Assembly (NCBI GenBank): GCA_028697145.1
Contig: JAQVFR010000023.1
Location: 1 to 52,326, forward strand
From: Actinomycetota bacterium
Lineage (GTDB): Bacteria; Actinomycetota; Geothermincolia; Geothermincolales; RBG-13-55-18
Reading direction: 5' to 3'
DNA: 52,326 bases
The translations under genes were made by a program, and so were the position numbers. This document shows positions 25,371 through 33,051 of the stretch, one piece after another. Position 1 is the stretch's first letter. Every line of letters begins with the position of its first letter. A model generated the notes under the pieces. That model was given only the letters and a program-made list of their open reading frames with translations. It was not told the origin of the DNA and ran no database searches.

Positions 25371-25490
25371 TCAGCCGCCCAGTTCTTTCCTTATCCCGTC
25401 GAACTCTTCCTTGCTTATCTCACCCTTAATGCATCCATCTCGGGTCACTTCCTTACCCGGTCCGAGGGTCTGTTCTCCTCCCCCCGGCAC
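25371..25490 (-). pseudogene. SHOCT-domain C-terminal remnant or tiny SHOCT protein
   Basis: A minus-strand frame encodes GCIKGEISKEEFDGIRKELGG followed by a stop. This is a good match to the C-terminal SHOCT helix-turn motif (GEIS-x-EEF). Only about 39 residues are open, from a possible GTG at 25490, without a clear ribosome binding site. The upstream residues look uncoded. SHOCT motifs usually end longer membrane or PH-domain proteins, so this is probably a decayed gene end. The hairpin at 25331-25363 fits its original terminator. Confidence 0.45.
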
Positions 25491-25572
25491 GATACCTGGT
25501 CTTATCTCTCATCTTGGACCTTCCCGTCGTTCCCGTTTATGAGATGCGGCAATCCGGGACACGCCGCGAGGA

Positions 25573-25617
25573 TTGACAAGATCATAAAGTCATATTACAG
25601 TTATCTGTATAAATACA
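25573..25617 (+). promoter_or_regulatory. padR promoter and candidate operator
   Basis: A consensus -35 TTGACA lies at 25573-25578, followed by AT-rich DNA unlike the surrounding GC-rich sequence. TGTAT-AA-ATACA (25606-25617) is a perfect inverted repeat just upstream of the padR start, a likely autoregulatory site. The -10 is not certain; 25593-25601 holds weak candidates. Confidence 0.5.
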
Positions 25618-25645
25618 TATAGATGAAGATTACAGGGGTGAGAAC

Positions 25646-26053
25646 ATGTCGGAGGCGGCACGAGGTACGAAGAGGAAAAAGGGCGTGGAGCCGGACCCGT
25701 TCGACCACGAGAGGTTCGTGCGCGAGGGGCCGCAGAAGCGGTTCATCGAGCCGCGCCTTCTCTACCTCATCCGCAAGAAACCCAGCTATGGCTATCAGCT
25801 CACGGAGGACATTGGCAGGCTCCCTTTTCCCGGCCCGCCGCCCGATTCGGCGGCGGTATATCGCATGCTGCGAGAGCTGGAGAGAAGCGGGCTGGTGGGT
25901 TCGCGGTGGGAGCACGGCGAGGCGGGCCCCTCCAAGCGCGTCTACCATCTCACCCCGGTGGGTGAAGCCAGGCTGGAGGCGTGGGTGGATGCTTTCAAGG
26001 AGCGGGTGAGGATGCTCAACGGCTTCATCGCCATGTGCGAGAAGGCGAGGTGA
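25646..26053 (+). CDS. PadR family transcriptional regulator
   Basis: A 135-residue winged-helix regulator: FIEPRLLYLIRKKPSYGYQLTED opens the PadR domain, followed by AVYRMLRELERSGLV and the wing region SKRVYHLTPVGEARL. PadR proteins usually repress efflux or stress genes and respond to small molecules. It starts a tight operon with two permease halves and an ABC-2 exporter, so it probably controls them. A TGTATAAATACA inverted repeat upstream is the likely operator. Confidence 0.9.
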   Translation: MSEAARGTKRKKGVEPDPFDHERFVREGPQKRFIEPRLLYLIRKKPSYGYQLTEDIGRLPFPGPPPDSAAVYRMLRELERSGLVGSRWEHGEAGPSKRVYHLTPVGEARLEAWVDAFKERVRMLNGFIAMCEKAR

Positions 26054-26059
26054 TGGGCG

Positions 26060-26545
26060 ATGTCGATCACCGCCATCGTGATCAACGCGTTTGTCGTGTT
26101 CTGTCTCACCCTGTCGCTTATCAAGGACAGGGAAAAGACGAAGGCCGCGCTGCTCATCGCCTGGAACGCAACGAAGAGGCTGGCGCCCAGCGTTCTGGCC
26201 GTGGTGGCCGTGATAGGCCTCATCGTCGGGTTCATCCCCCCGCGATGGATTGCCACGAGCATCGGGGGCGATAGCGGCGTCATCGGCCTGCTCATCGCGG
26301 CATTGCTCGGTTCCATCCTCTTCATACCGGCCCTCATCGCCTTCCCGCTGGCGAAATCCCTGCTGGACATGGGGGCGGGGGTCATGGCCATGGCGGCCTT
26401 CATCACTACCCTGACCATGATCGGATTCATCTTCCTCCCCATCGAGATAAAGGAACTGGGCAAACGCTTCGCCTTTCTCCGTAACGGGCTCAGCTTAGTC
26501 GCGGCTCTCATCATCGCCGTCGTCATGGGCCTGGTGCTGGGTTGA
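26060..26545 (+). CDS. Permease half, DUF318/UPF0718-like (N-terminal type)
   Basis: A 161-residue membrane protein with about four helices. IGLIVGFIPPRWIATSIGGDSGVIG and LFIPALIAFPLAKSLLDMG resemble the permease (DUF318, YraQ) family, whose usual form is one polypeptide of about eight helices. It begins 6 bases after padR. The matching second half is the next gene. Transport of arsenic-, metal- or thiol-related substrates has been suggested for some family members, but nothing here fixes the substrate. Confidence 0.75.
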   Translation: MSITAIVINAFVVFCLTLSLIKDREKTKAALLIAWNATKRLAPSVLAVVAVIGLIVGFIPPRWIATSIGGDSGVIGLLIAALLGSILFIPALIAFPLAKSLLDMGAGVMAMAAFITTLTMIGFIFLPIEIKELGKRFAFLRNGLSLVAALIIAVVMGLVLG

Positions 26546-26570
26546 TGGAAGAGGACGGAGGTGATCGAGG

Positions 26571-27221
26571 ATGAGTAAAAACAAGGAAGAAGGAACCGGG
26601 GCCGCGGCGAAGACCCCGCTGCGCAAGAGGATCAAGTGGGACCTGGTCGCCCTCGCCGCCTCCGCGGTGGCGCTCTATGGCCTCTCTCTCGCCTTCCCCG
26701 ACAAGGGCGAGAGGGCCATGGTCGCATCCTGGGAGTTTTTTAAGGAGATGGCTTTCGTCCTGCCCGCTCTGATGATCCTCATGGGCCTCTTCGCCGTCTG
26801 GGTCGACCGCAGGATAGTGGTGAAATACCTGGGCAAGGGCTCGGGCACCGGGGGCCTCTTCCTGGCGATAGTCCTGGGAGCGCTGCCCACCGGTCCCCTG
26901 TACATCGCCTTTCCCCTGGCGGCCATGCTGCTGAAGAAGGGAGCAAGGGTAGCGAACGTCGTGCTCTTCCTCTCCGCCTGGGCGTGCATCAAGCTGCCCC
27001 AGGAACTCATGGAGCTGCAGTTCCTGGGCTGGAAGTTCATGCTGCTGCGGCTGGGGCTGACGATAGCCGTCCTCATCCCCATGGCGCTGCTTGCAGAGGT
27101 CCTCTACCATCGCGGGGAGCGGGGCCGTATCGAGCCCTTCGCGGAGGAAGAGGTAGAGATGGTCGAGGAATCGCTTGGCATCAAGGCGCCCCGCACGGGG
27201 CCGGCGGAAACGGAGGCATGA
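26571..27221 (+). CDS. Permease half, DUF318/UPF0718-like (C-terminal type)
   Basis: A 216-residue membrane protein with about five helices and the family's GALPTGPLYIAFPLAAMLLKKG segment, followed by SAWACIKLPQELMELQFLGWKF. The last 40 residues are acidic and cytoplasmic. Both ends are well formed and it has its own ribosome binding site (ACGGAGG), so this is a two-gene permease rather than a frameshifted one. It lies between its partner half and an ABC ATPase gene that starts 4 bases later. Confidence 0.75.
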   Translation: MSKNKEEGTGAAAKTPLRKRIKWDLVALAASAVALYGLSLAFPDKGERAMVASWEFFKEMAFVLPALMILMGLFAVWVDRRIVVKYLGKGSGTGGLFLAIVLGALPTGPLYIAFPLAAMLLKKGARVANVVLFLSAWACIKLPQELMELQFLGWKFMLLRLGLTIAVLIPMALLAEVLYHRGERGRIEPFAEEEVEMVEESLGIKAPRTGPAETEA

Positions 27222-27225
27222 TCCC

Positions 27226-27978
27226 ATGGTCGATGACGGCACTGGCCTCATGGTCGAGACGCGCGGCCTGGTCAAGCGCTACGGCAAGTTCACCGCCGTG
27301 GACCACCTTGACCTGCGGGTGAGAAAAGGCGAGATCTACGGCCTGCTGGGCCCGAACGGGGCCGGCAAGACCACCACCATAAAGATGCTGTGCGGGCTGC
27401 TCAAGATAAGCGGCGGCGAGGCGCACATAAACGGCAAACAGGTGCCCGACGGCCGCATAGCCGCGGAGGTGGGTTACATGCCCCAGGAGACCGCGCTCTA
27501 CCCGGGCCTCAGCGTGCATCAGAACCTGGCGTTTTTCGGGAGCATATTCGGGCTCACCAGGCGCGAGATCGAGGTGAGGGAAAAAACCCTGCTCGAGTTC
27601 ATCGGCCTTCCGGAGTGGCGCAACGAGATGGTCGGGAACCTCAGCGGCGGCATGAAACACCGCGTATCCCTGGCCTGCGCCCTCGTGCACATGCCTCCCC
27701 TGCTGCTCCTCGACGAGCCCACGGTGGGTGTGGACCCCGAGCTGAGGGTATCGTTCTGGGATTACTTCAACGAGATCAAGAACCGGGGCAGGACCATCGT
27801 CATCACCACCCATTACATGGACGAGGCGAACCGTTGCGACCGCATCGGGTTCATGCACGATGGCCACCTCATCGCCGAGGGGAAGCCGGACGAACTCCTC
27901 TCCTTGACCGGGTGCGCTTGCCTGGAGGACGCCTTCATGAGCTTCTCCGCCGGTGGCCGGGAGGAGGCGGAAAGATGA
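27226..27978 (+). CDS. ABC-2 type transporter, ATP-binding subunit
   Basis: A 250-residue ATPase with Walker A GPNGAGKTT, Q-loop MPQETALYPGLS, signature LSGGMKHRVSLA, Walker B LLLLDEPTVGVDP and switch His in TTHYMDE. ATG 27226 follows CGGAGGC. Membership in the PadR-permease operon suggests coordinated export. It overlaps the permease gene by four bases (ATGA). It is distinct from the ATPase at 983, having a normal Q-loop. Confidence 0.93.
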   Translation: MVDDGTGLMVETRGLVKRYGKFTAVDHLDLRVRKGEIYGLLGPNGAGKTTTIKMLCGLLKISGGEAHINGKQVPDGRIAAEVGYMPQETALYPGLSVHQNLAFFGSIFGLTRREIEVREKTLLEFIGLPEWRNEMVGNLSGGMKHRVSLACALVHMPPLLLLDEPTVGVDPELRVSFWDYFNEIKNRGRTIVITTHYMDEANRCDRIGFMHDGHLIAEGKPDELLSLTGCACLEDAFMSFSAGGREEAER

Positions 27979-29108
27979 AAATGCCTCGCTTCCTCACCGT
28001 CACCAAGAGGGTTTTCATGGACCTCAAGAACGACAAGCGTTCCCTGGCCCTCATCGTCATCGCCCCCATATTCGTGATGTTCGTATTCGGCCTGGCCTTC
28101 AGCGGCGAGGTGAAGAACATAAAAGTGGTCGTGGTGGACCTGGACGAGGGCGCCGCGGGGGTAAGCTCCGCGCCGCTGCCCGAGAAGATAATCTCCAACC
28201 TGGACGAGGAGGTACTGGAGCTGGAGTACGCGGACGGACGTGAAGCCGCGCTGGAGATGGTGGAGAACGGGGAGGCGTACGCCGCCGTCATCTTCCCGCC
28301 GGACCTCACCTCCAGCGCGCTCTCGGGCATGGCGGACGGTTCGCCCGCCTCACCCGTCTCCATCGAACTCCTGCTGGACAGGAGCAATATCAACGTGGCC
28401 AACGCCGTAACCAAGGAGTTCAATGACGCCTTGCTCGCGACCGTGGAGGAAGCGGGCATGGGCATGCCGGTAAAGGTCGATGCCACGGCGGTGTTCGGCG
28501 AGAACGCCAAGTTCATGGACTTCTTCGTGCCCGGCATCATGGCCTTCGCGGTCTACATGATCACCACCCTGCTCACCCTGGTCACCTTCGTGGGCGAGAG
28601 GACCTCCGGCACCCTGCAGCGCATGCTCGCCACCACCCTGAAGGAGCGGGATATCGTGCTGGGCTACGCCGCCGCCTTTAGCCTCATAGGAATAGGGCAG
28701 GCCATTCTCCTGCTCCTCGTGGGCATCCTGGTCTTCGACGTCACCGTGGTGGGGAACGTGCTCCTCGCCTTCCTGGTCATCGCCCTGCTGGCCATCGTCT
28801 CCCAGGCACTGGGGATACTCCTCTCCAGCACGGCCAGGCGCGAGGCGCAGGCGATACAGGTGCTGCCCTTCGTCATCCTTCCGGCCTTCCTCCTTGCCGG
28901 GATCTTCTGGCCCATCGAAGCCATCCCGGCGTGGCTGCGGCCGCTCTCCTACCTCGTCCCCCCCACCTACGCGGTGGACGCCTCGCGCGCGGTCATGCTC
29001 AAGGGCTGGGGCATGGGCAAGATATGGATCGACATCGTGGCGCTGGTGGCCATGGCGGCCTTCTTTCTCTTCCTCGCCGTCCTGTCCTTGAGGACGAGAA
29101 AAGACTGA
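27975..29108 (+). CDS. ABC-2 type transporter permease
   Basis: A 377-residue permease with the YhgE/ABC-2 layout. The N-terminal helix is SLALIVIAPIFVMFVFGLAF, an extracytoplasmic domain extends to about residue 180, and a C-terminal helix cluster contains TFVGERTSGTLQRMLATTLKERD and GIFWPIEAIPAWLRPLSYLVPPTYAVDA split across turns. These are hallmarks of drug- or polysaccharide-type ABC-2 exporters. It is coupled to the ATPase gene by an ATGA overlap and ends the operon. Confidence 0.9.
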   Translation: MKMPRFLTVTKRVFMDLKNDKRSLALIVIAPIFVMFVFGLAFSGEVKNIKVVVVDLDEGAAGVSSAPLPEKIISNLDEEVLELEYADGREAALEMVENGEAYAAVIFPPDLTSSALSGMADGSPASPVSIELLLDRSNINVANAVTKEFNDALLATVEEAGMGMPVKVDATAVFGENAKFMDFFVPGIMAFAVYMITTLLTLVTFVGERTSGTLQRMLATTLKERDIVLGYAAAFSLIGIGQAILLLLVGILVFDVTVVGNVLLAFLVIALLAIVSQALGILLSSTARREAQAIQVLPFVILPAFLLAGIFWPIEAIPAWLRPLSYLVPPTYAVDASRAVMLKGWGMGKIWIDIVALVAMAAFFLFLAVLSLRTRKD

Positions 29109-29184
29109 CCTTGCGCGCGAACGTTGACAGGCGCGGCGGGAGATGAGCATCGGATGCGCAAAGAGTGCAAAGAGATCGTGGACC

Positions 29185-29200
29185 CGGCCGGCAACGGCCG
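29185..29200. terminator. Short GC hairpin between convergent genes
   Basis: CGGCCG (29185-29190) and CGGCCG (29195-29200) pair around a GCAA tetraloop, between the permease end and the ROK gene end. The loop is GNRA type. There is no T-run, so this is only a possible terminator. Confidence 0.3.
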
Positions 29201-29220
29201 CAGCGGCTGATCCCCTCGGG

Positions 29221-30180
29221 CTAGCGACCGGCGTTCAGACCTTCGCGGGCCAGCAGGGCGGCGCCCAGCATGCCGCCGTCTTCCCCGAGCGTACCGGTGA
29301 GGATGCGCACGTGATCGCGGCTGATGGCGATGGCGTTTTCCTCGCAGGAGCGGCGCATGGCGCCCTCCATGTGATGCAGGCAGCCGAGCAGCCCGCCGCT
29401 TAAGGTGACGGCGTCCGGGTTGAAGATGTTCACCAGCGAAGCTATCCCGATACCCAGGTGCCATCCCGACTGCTCGAGCAGGTCTCTCGCGACCCCTTCC
29501 CCCGCGTCGGCGTGGCGGCACACGGCCTCGGCGGAGAAGGCCTCGGGATCGGCGAGGAATTCCTCCACCATGGGAGATGCCTGTCCGACCGCCGCCATCT
29601 CCTCCACGCGGCGGCAGATGGCCACCCCGGAGACCATGGCCTCCAGGCACCCGTGGGCGCCGCAGTTGCAGGGAGGCCCGTTCTCGCACACGATCATGTG
29701 ACCCAGCTCCGCGGCCGCGCCCAGGGCCCCCCGGTACACCTGGCCGTCGATGATGATGCCCCCGCCGATGCCCGTCCCCAAGGTGAGGTGGACCAGGTAG
29801 CGCAGGCCTTTGCCGGCCCCCATGCGGGCTTCGGCCAGCGCGGCCACGTTGGCGTCGTTGTCCACGAAGACGGGGAGGCCGCTGCTCCCCATGAGGATAT
29901 CCCGAACGTGGGCGTCGCGCAGGGGATGATTGGGGGCTTCGGTCACCACCCCCCGCTCGTAGTCGACGAAACCGGCTATCCCCAGCCCCACCGCCTCGAC
30001 GGCTACTCCCCTGGAGGCGGCGTCCTCCCGCAGGCGGGAGCAGACCACGAGCAGGCCCCGCATCACCCCGTCCTGAGAACTCGCGTCCGTGTCTATGCGG
30101 CATCTCTCCACGATGCCGCCGCCGTCGAGCACCAGCCCCGCCGTCTTGGTCCCGCCCAGGTCGATGCCGATTACCGCCAT
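29221..30180 (-). CDS. ROK family sugar kinase (glucokinase-like)
   Basis: A 319-residue ROK kinase. The N-terminal phosphate loop is GIDLGGTKTAGLVLDGG, the mid-domain has DNDANVAALAEARMGAG with the catalytic Asp, LGTGIGGGIIIDG follows, and the zinc motif is CNCGAHGCLE (about residues 160-170). It phosphorylates glucose or a related hexose in the cytoplasm. ATG 30180 follows GAGGGCGG; upstream in-frame codons lack family similarity. There is no helix-turn-helix, so it is an enzyme rather than a ROK repressor. Confidence 0.9.
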   Translation of the reverse strand: MAVIGIDLGGTKTAGLVLDGGGIVERCRIDTDASSQDGVMRGLLVVCSRLREDAASRGVAVEAVGLGIAGFVDYERGVVTEAPNHPLRDAHVRDILMGSSGLPVFVDNDANVAALAEARMGAGKGLRYLVHLTLGTGIGGGIIIDGQVYRGALGAAAELGHMIVCENGPPCNCGAHGCLEAMVSGVAICRRVEEMAAVGQASPMVEEFLADPEAFSAEAVCRHADAGEGVARDLLEQSGWHLGIGIASLVNIFNPDAVTLSGGLLGCLHHMEGAMRRSCEENAIAISRDHVRILTGTLGEDGGMLGAALLAREGLNAGR

Positions 30181-30214
30181 GCCGCCCTCGCTTTCAAAAG
30201 TCAGGTCCACACCA

Positions 30215-30244
30215 TTTATATCATCGCCTCTCGAAGGCGAACAA
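30215..30244 (-). promoter_or_regulatory. ROK kinase promoter
   Basis: On the minus strand TTGTTC (30244-30239) and TATAAA (30220-30215) are 18 bp apart, about 35 bases upstream of the ATG. A small CGCCT/AGGCG inverted repeat lies in the spacer. Confidence 0.5.
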
Positions 30245-30272
30245 CCGCGCAAGGGGAACACCCGTAGCGGCC

Positions 30273-30304
30273 TTGATGACCGCCCGGTAGAGTGAGTATA
30301 GAAT
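30273..30304 (+). promoter_or_regulatory. Promoter for C_GCAxxG_C_C protein
   Basis: TTGATG (30273-30278) and TATAGA (30297-30302) are 18 bp apart. The box sits in TATAGAAT, a form also seen upstream of the ferredoxin gene at 44018. The gene's ATG is 37 bases downstream. Confidence 0.45.
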
Positions 30305-30341
30305 AGCTCTTGAACGAGGCCTGCGAAGAAGGGGGAGAGAC

Positions 30342-30860
30342 ATGGCGGAAAACGATCGTGATGCGCTGGCGGAAAAGGCGGGCATGATGGCCGAGGATTA
30401 CGAGCGCAGGTGCACCGGCTGCGCGCAGTCGGTGGTGGCGGGACTGCTGGACGCCCTGGGCATCGCGGACACGGACGAGGGCGTGTTCAAGGCAGCCAGC
30501 GGGCTCGCCGACGGCATAGGACTCACCGGCGACGGTTCCTGCGGAGCCCTGACCGGGGGATGCATGGTCTTCGGCCGCCTCTTCGGGCGGGAGCGCAAGG
30601 ACCACGGGGACATGATGAAACCCATGCGCTCCTATCTCATGTGCAAGGAGCTGCACTCGGATTTCGTGGAGCGGTACGGGAGCTGCCGCTGCTACGACAT
30701 CCAGGAGAAGCTCATGGGGCGCACCTATAACATGTATGATCCCGAGCAGCTCCAGGAGGCCTTCAAGACGGGCATGATCGACCACTGCTCGAAGGTGGTG
30801 GGGAACGCGGCGAAAAAGGCGGCGGAGATCATCCTCTGCGAACGCGACAAGGATGACTGA
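30342..30860 (+). CDS. C_GCAxxG_C_C family redox-like protein
   Basis: A 172-residue cytoplasmic protein with the family's spaced cysteines: CTGCAQSVV near residue 23, GDGSCGALTGGCMVFG near 65-80, YGSCRCYD near 110 and a C-terminal Cys in LCERD. Proteins of this family are small, Cys-rich and presumed to bind metal or take part in redox chemistry; no enzyme activity is agreed. It starts behind GGGGGAG and appears monocistronic, just upstream of tRNA-Ser. Confidence 0.85.
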   Translation: MAENDRDALAEKAGMMAEDYERRCTGCAQSVVAGLLDALGIADTDEGVFKAASGLADGIGLTGDGSCGALTGGCMVFGRLFGRERKDHGDMMKPMRSYLMCKELHSDFVERYGSCRCYDIQEKLMGRTYNMYDPEQLQEAFKTGMIDHCSKVVGNAAKKAAEIILCERDKDD

Positions 30861-30912
30861 CCGAGGCGGCAGGGGCGACGCGTGAGTGCTGGAATGCGCC
30901 CGTTCGCCCATC

Positions 30913-30918
30913 TATAAT
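30913..30918 (+). promoter_or_regulatory. tRNA-Ser(GGA) promoter -10
   Basis: A perfect TATAAT lies 37 bases upstream of the tRNA. No clear -35 is seen at the matching distance. Confidence 0.5.
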
Positions 30919-30954
30919 ATGTAGGCGCCCGCGGCAGGCGGGATGTCTTGATGA

Positions 30955-31049
30955 GGAAGGGTGTCCGAGTTTGGCCTAAGGAGCACGACTGGAAATCGTG
31001 TAGGCGGCCACAAGCCGCCTCGAGGGTTCGAATCCCTCCCCTTCCGCCA
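30955..31049 (+). tRNA. tRNA-Ser (anticodon GGA)
   Basis: The cloverleaf has a 7-bp acceptor stem, GGAAGGG with CCCTTCC, and an anticodon stem-loop CACGACTGGAAATCGTG with anticodon GGA. It has a long class II variable arm (GGCGGCC...) and a T-arm GAGGGTTCGAATCCCTC. The CCA end is encoded (31047-31049). It reads UCC/UCU serine codons. Confidence 0.95.
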
Positions 31050-31174
31050 CAAAAAACCGCATAGCGAGGCAGATATGGTGGAGGGGAGTGATAATCCGCT
31101 CGACTGGGGAATCAAGGTAAGGCGGCCACAAGCCGCCTCGAGGGTTCGAATCCCTCCCCTTCCGCCACAAAAAA
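31002..31174 (+). repeat. 55-bp direct repeats of the tRNA-Ser 3' half
   Basis: An identical 55-bp segment occurs at 31002-31056, inside and just past tRNA-Ser(GGA), and again at 31120-31174. It covers the variable arm, T-arm, acceptor 3' strand, CCA and an A-run. The 118-bp period suggests either a tandem duplication of a tRNA gene that then decayed or an attachment-site scar. Confidence 0.85.
31081..31167 (+). pseudogene. Degenerate tRNA-Ser copy
   Basis: The 3' half is identical to that of tRNA-Ser(GGA). A possible 5' acceptor strand, GGAGGGG-like, starts near 31080 and could pair with one G-U. The D-arm and anticodon region are about 7 bases short, and CGACTGGGGAATC looks like a broken version of the real anticodon arm. 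No valid cloverleaf is formed. Confidence 0.65.
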
Positions 31175-31192
31175 AGCAGCCATCTGCTGTGA

Positions 31193-31198
31193 TAAAAT
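31193..31198 (+). promoter_or_regulatory. tRNA-Arg promoter -10
   Basis: TGTGATAAAAT (31188-31198) gives an extended -10 box 11 bases upstream of tRNA-Arg. It lies right after the duplicated tRNA segment. Confidence 0.4.
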
Positions 31199-31209
31199 GA
31201 TACATGCAT

Positions 31210-31286
31210 GCGCCCGTAGCTCAACTGGATAGAGCGACAGACTACGGATCTGTAGGTTGGGGGTTCGACTCCCTCCGGGCGTGCCA
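31210..31286 (+). tRNA. tRNA-Arg (anticodon ACG)
   Basis: A 77-base class I tRNA. The acceptor GCGCCCG pairs with CGGGCGT (one G-U), the anticodon stem ACAGA/TCTGT encloses CTACGGA with anticodon ACG, and the T-arm contains GGTTCGACT. The CCA end is encoded. The first anticodon base is probably modified to inosine by TadA, whose gene is at 46151. Confidence 0.95.
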
Positions 31287-31413
31287 CCCGAAAAAGCAGG
31301 TCAGGGATTTATTTCCTGGCCTGTTTCTCTTTGCTCCGCCTGCACAGGCGGGGGATGGCAACACGGCCTGGCCTAATGGCGGCTATGGGAACCGCATATC
31401 GACGGCTCGGATG

Positions 31414-31419
31414 TATAAT
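31414..31419 (+). promoter_or_regulatory. FAD oxidase gene promoter -10
   Basis: A perfect TATAAT lies 52 bases upstream of the chosen ATG at 31471. Transcription from it would start near 31426, which argues against the upstream in-frame starts. Confidence 0.45.
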
Positions 31420-31470
31420 CGGAAGGGGAAGATGGCGCGGCGGCTGAATTCGGACGGGGGGAGCATACGC

Positions 31471-33027
31471 ATGGACGATATCCTCGGGGCACTGGCGGAG
31501 GCGGTGGGCGAGGAGAACGTCTCGTGCGAACCGGCTGTGCTCGACGGCTACGCCTTCCAGAGCTTCGGCAACATCGATGATTCAACCCCCTGGGTCCACC
31601 GCCCCGTGGCCGTCGCCCTTCCCTCCACCGTCGAGGAGGTCCAGGCGGTGGTCAGGACCTGCGTCCGCGGCGGCCTCAAGTTCAAGGCCTTCTCGACCGG
31701 TTGGGGCGCCCATGGCGGTCCGGGTGAGGGGGGCGTCGTCCAGATCGACCTGCGCCGCATGGACCGCATCCTCGACATCGACGAGAAGAACATGATCGCA
31801 CTGGTCGAACCGTTCGTGATCTGCGCCCAGGTGCAGGCGGAGGCGATGAAGCGTGGCCTCAACCTGCACATCATCGGGGCGGGATGCGGCACCTCCCCCC
31901 TGGCCAGCTGCACCTCGATGGACGGCACTGGCTGGACGGGGCTGAGCACCGGCTACAACTGCCGCAACATCCTCGGGGTGGAATGGGTGCTCCCAGGCGG
32001 CGATCTCCTGAGGCTGGGGAGTCCCGGAAGCGATGCGGGATGGTTCTGCGGGGACGGACCCGGCCCCTCTCTGCGCGGGGTCATGCGCGGCCTTTTCGGA
32101 GCCCGCAGCGGCCTGGGTGTGTTCACCAGGTGCGCCATCAAGCTCTATGCGTGGAACGGGTCGCCGCAGCCGGAGGTCAGTGGGACCCTGGCGGACCTGG
32201 CGGCCGAGCCCCCCGCGAACTTCAAGACGTACATGTGCCTTTTCCCCTCCTTCGAGGCATACGCCGATTTCGCCTACGCCGTCGCCGACGCGGAGATAGG
32301 CTTCATGTTGTGCAAGAACTCCATCGGCCTCATCCTTTCTATATACATGCCCCGCCTCCTGAAGAAGATGGCGTCCGCCACCGCCCTCAAGAGCGCCCTG
32401 AACGCGGCCGAGCACATGTTCCAGTTCATGATCGCGGCGAGTTCCCGCGGGGAGCTGGAATACCAGCAGGAGGTCCTGCAGCGCATAGCGGAGGCATGCG
32501 GCGCCGTCCTCATCGACCTCGACCTGGCGCCGGGCTTCGGCGGGGCGGTGTGGTGGGGACTGGTGCGCGGGGCCCTTCCTCCCCTGTCCTTCCGCATGGG
32601 AGGGATGATGGGCACCTCCTTTGGCACCTGCGCCGCCTTCGACAACTGCGTCAACCAGTCGCGCACCGGGGCCGCGCTGAAGCGAAAATACATAGAAGAG
32701 GGGAGACTCTACGACGACCTCGCGGACAATGCCTGGGGCGGGATCTACGAGAGCACCGGGCTCTACGGGCACCAGGAGGAGCTCATCCTCTTCGACCACC
32801 GCGACCCCCGCCACCGCGAGGGGGTGGCCGCATACGGCATCGAGGCGGCCGAGATCATGCGGGACGAGCATTACGGAGTCGGCCTGGGGGCTTTCATGCT
32901 GGACGCCGCCGCGAGGGACCGCGTTTTCGGTCCCGGGGCGGGCGATTATCCGGCATGGCAGAAAAAGATCAAGGACATCCTGGACCCGAACGCCGCCGCC
33001 GACGGCCGTTTCTACTCCGCGGATTGA
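31471..33027 (+). CDS. FAD-binding (PCMH-type) oxidoreductase, GlcD-like
   Basis: A 518-residue flavoprotein. The PCMH-type FAD domain spans about residues 25-215 (VAVALPSTVEEVQAVVRTC, FSTGWGAHGG, TGLSTGYNCRNILGVEW). A substrate domain follows with a C-terminal arm ending AWQKKIKDILDPN, as in GlcD and lactate or vanillyl-alcohol oxidases. It oxidises an unknown hydroxy compound. ATG 31471 follows GGGGGAG and fits the TATAAT at 31414; the frame stays open upstream without homologous-looking residues. No partner subunit is adjacent. Confidence 0.85.
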   Translation: MDDILGALAEAVGEENVSCEPAVLDGYAFQSFGNIDDSTPWVHRPVAVALPSTVEEVQAVVRTCVRGGLKFKAFSTGWGAHGGPGEGGVVQIDLRRMDRILDIDEKNMIALVEPFVICAQVQAEAMKRGLNLHIIGAGCGTSPLASCTSMDGTGWTGLSTGYNCRNILGVEWVLPGGDLLRLGSPGSDAGWFCGDGPGPSLRGVMRGLFGARSGLGVFTRCAIKLYAWNGSPQPEVSGTLADLAAEPPANFKTYMCLFPSFEAYADFAYAVADAEIGFMLCKNSIGLILSIYMPRLLKKMASATALKSALNAAEHMFQFMIAASSRGELEYQQEVLQRIAEACGAVLIDLDLAPGFGGAVWWGLVRGALPPLSFRMGGMMGTSFGTCAAFDNCVNQSRTGAALKRKYIEEGRLYDDLADNAWGGIYESTGLYGHQEELILFDHRDPRHREGVAAYGIEAAEIMRDEHYGVGLGAFMLDAAARDRVFGPGAGDYPAWQKKIKDILDPNAAADGRFYSAD

Positions 33028-33051
33028 AGCCGCGGAGCCGGCGCCCGTATG

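Noticed and set aside
26060-27221. Frameshifted single permease gene
   Set aside because: Each half has its own start, ribosome binding site and complete ends with a 25-bp gap, so a natural two-gene permease is more likely than a broken gene.
31081-31167. A second functional serine tRNA
   Set aside because: The 5' half cannot form D and anticodon arms of normal size, so it is treated as a degenerate copy.
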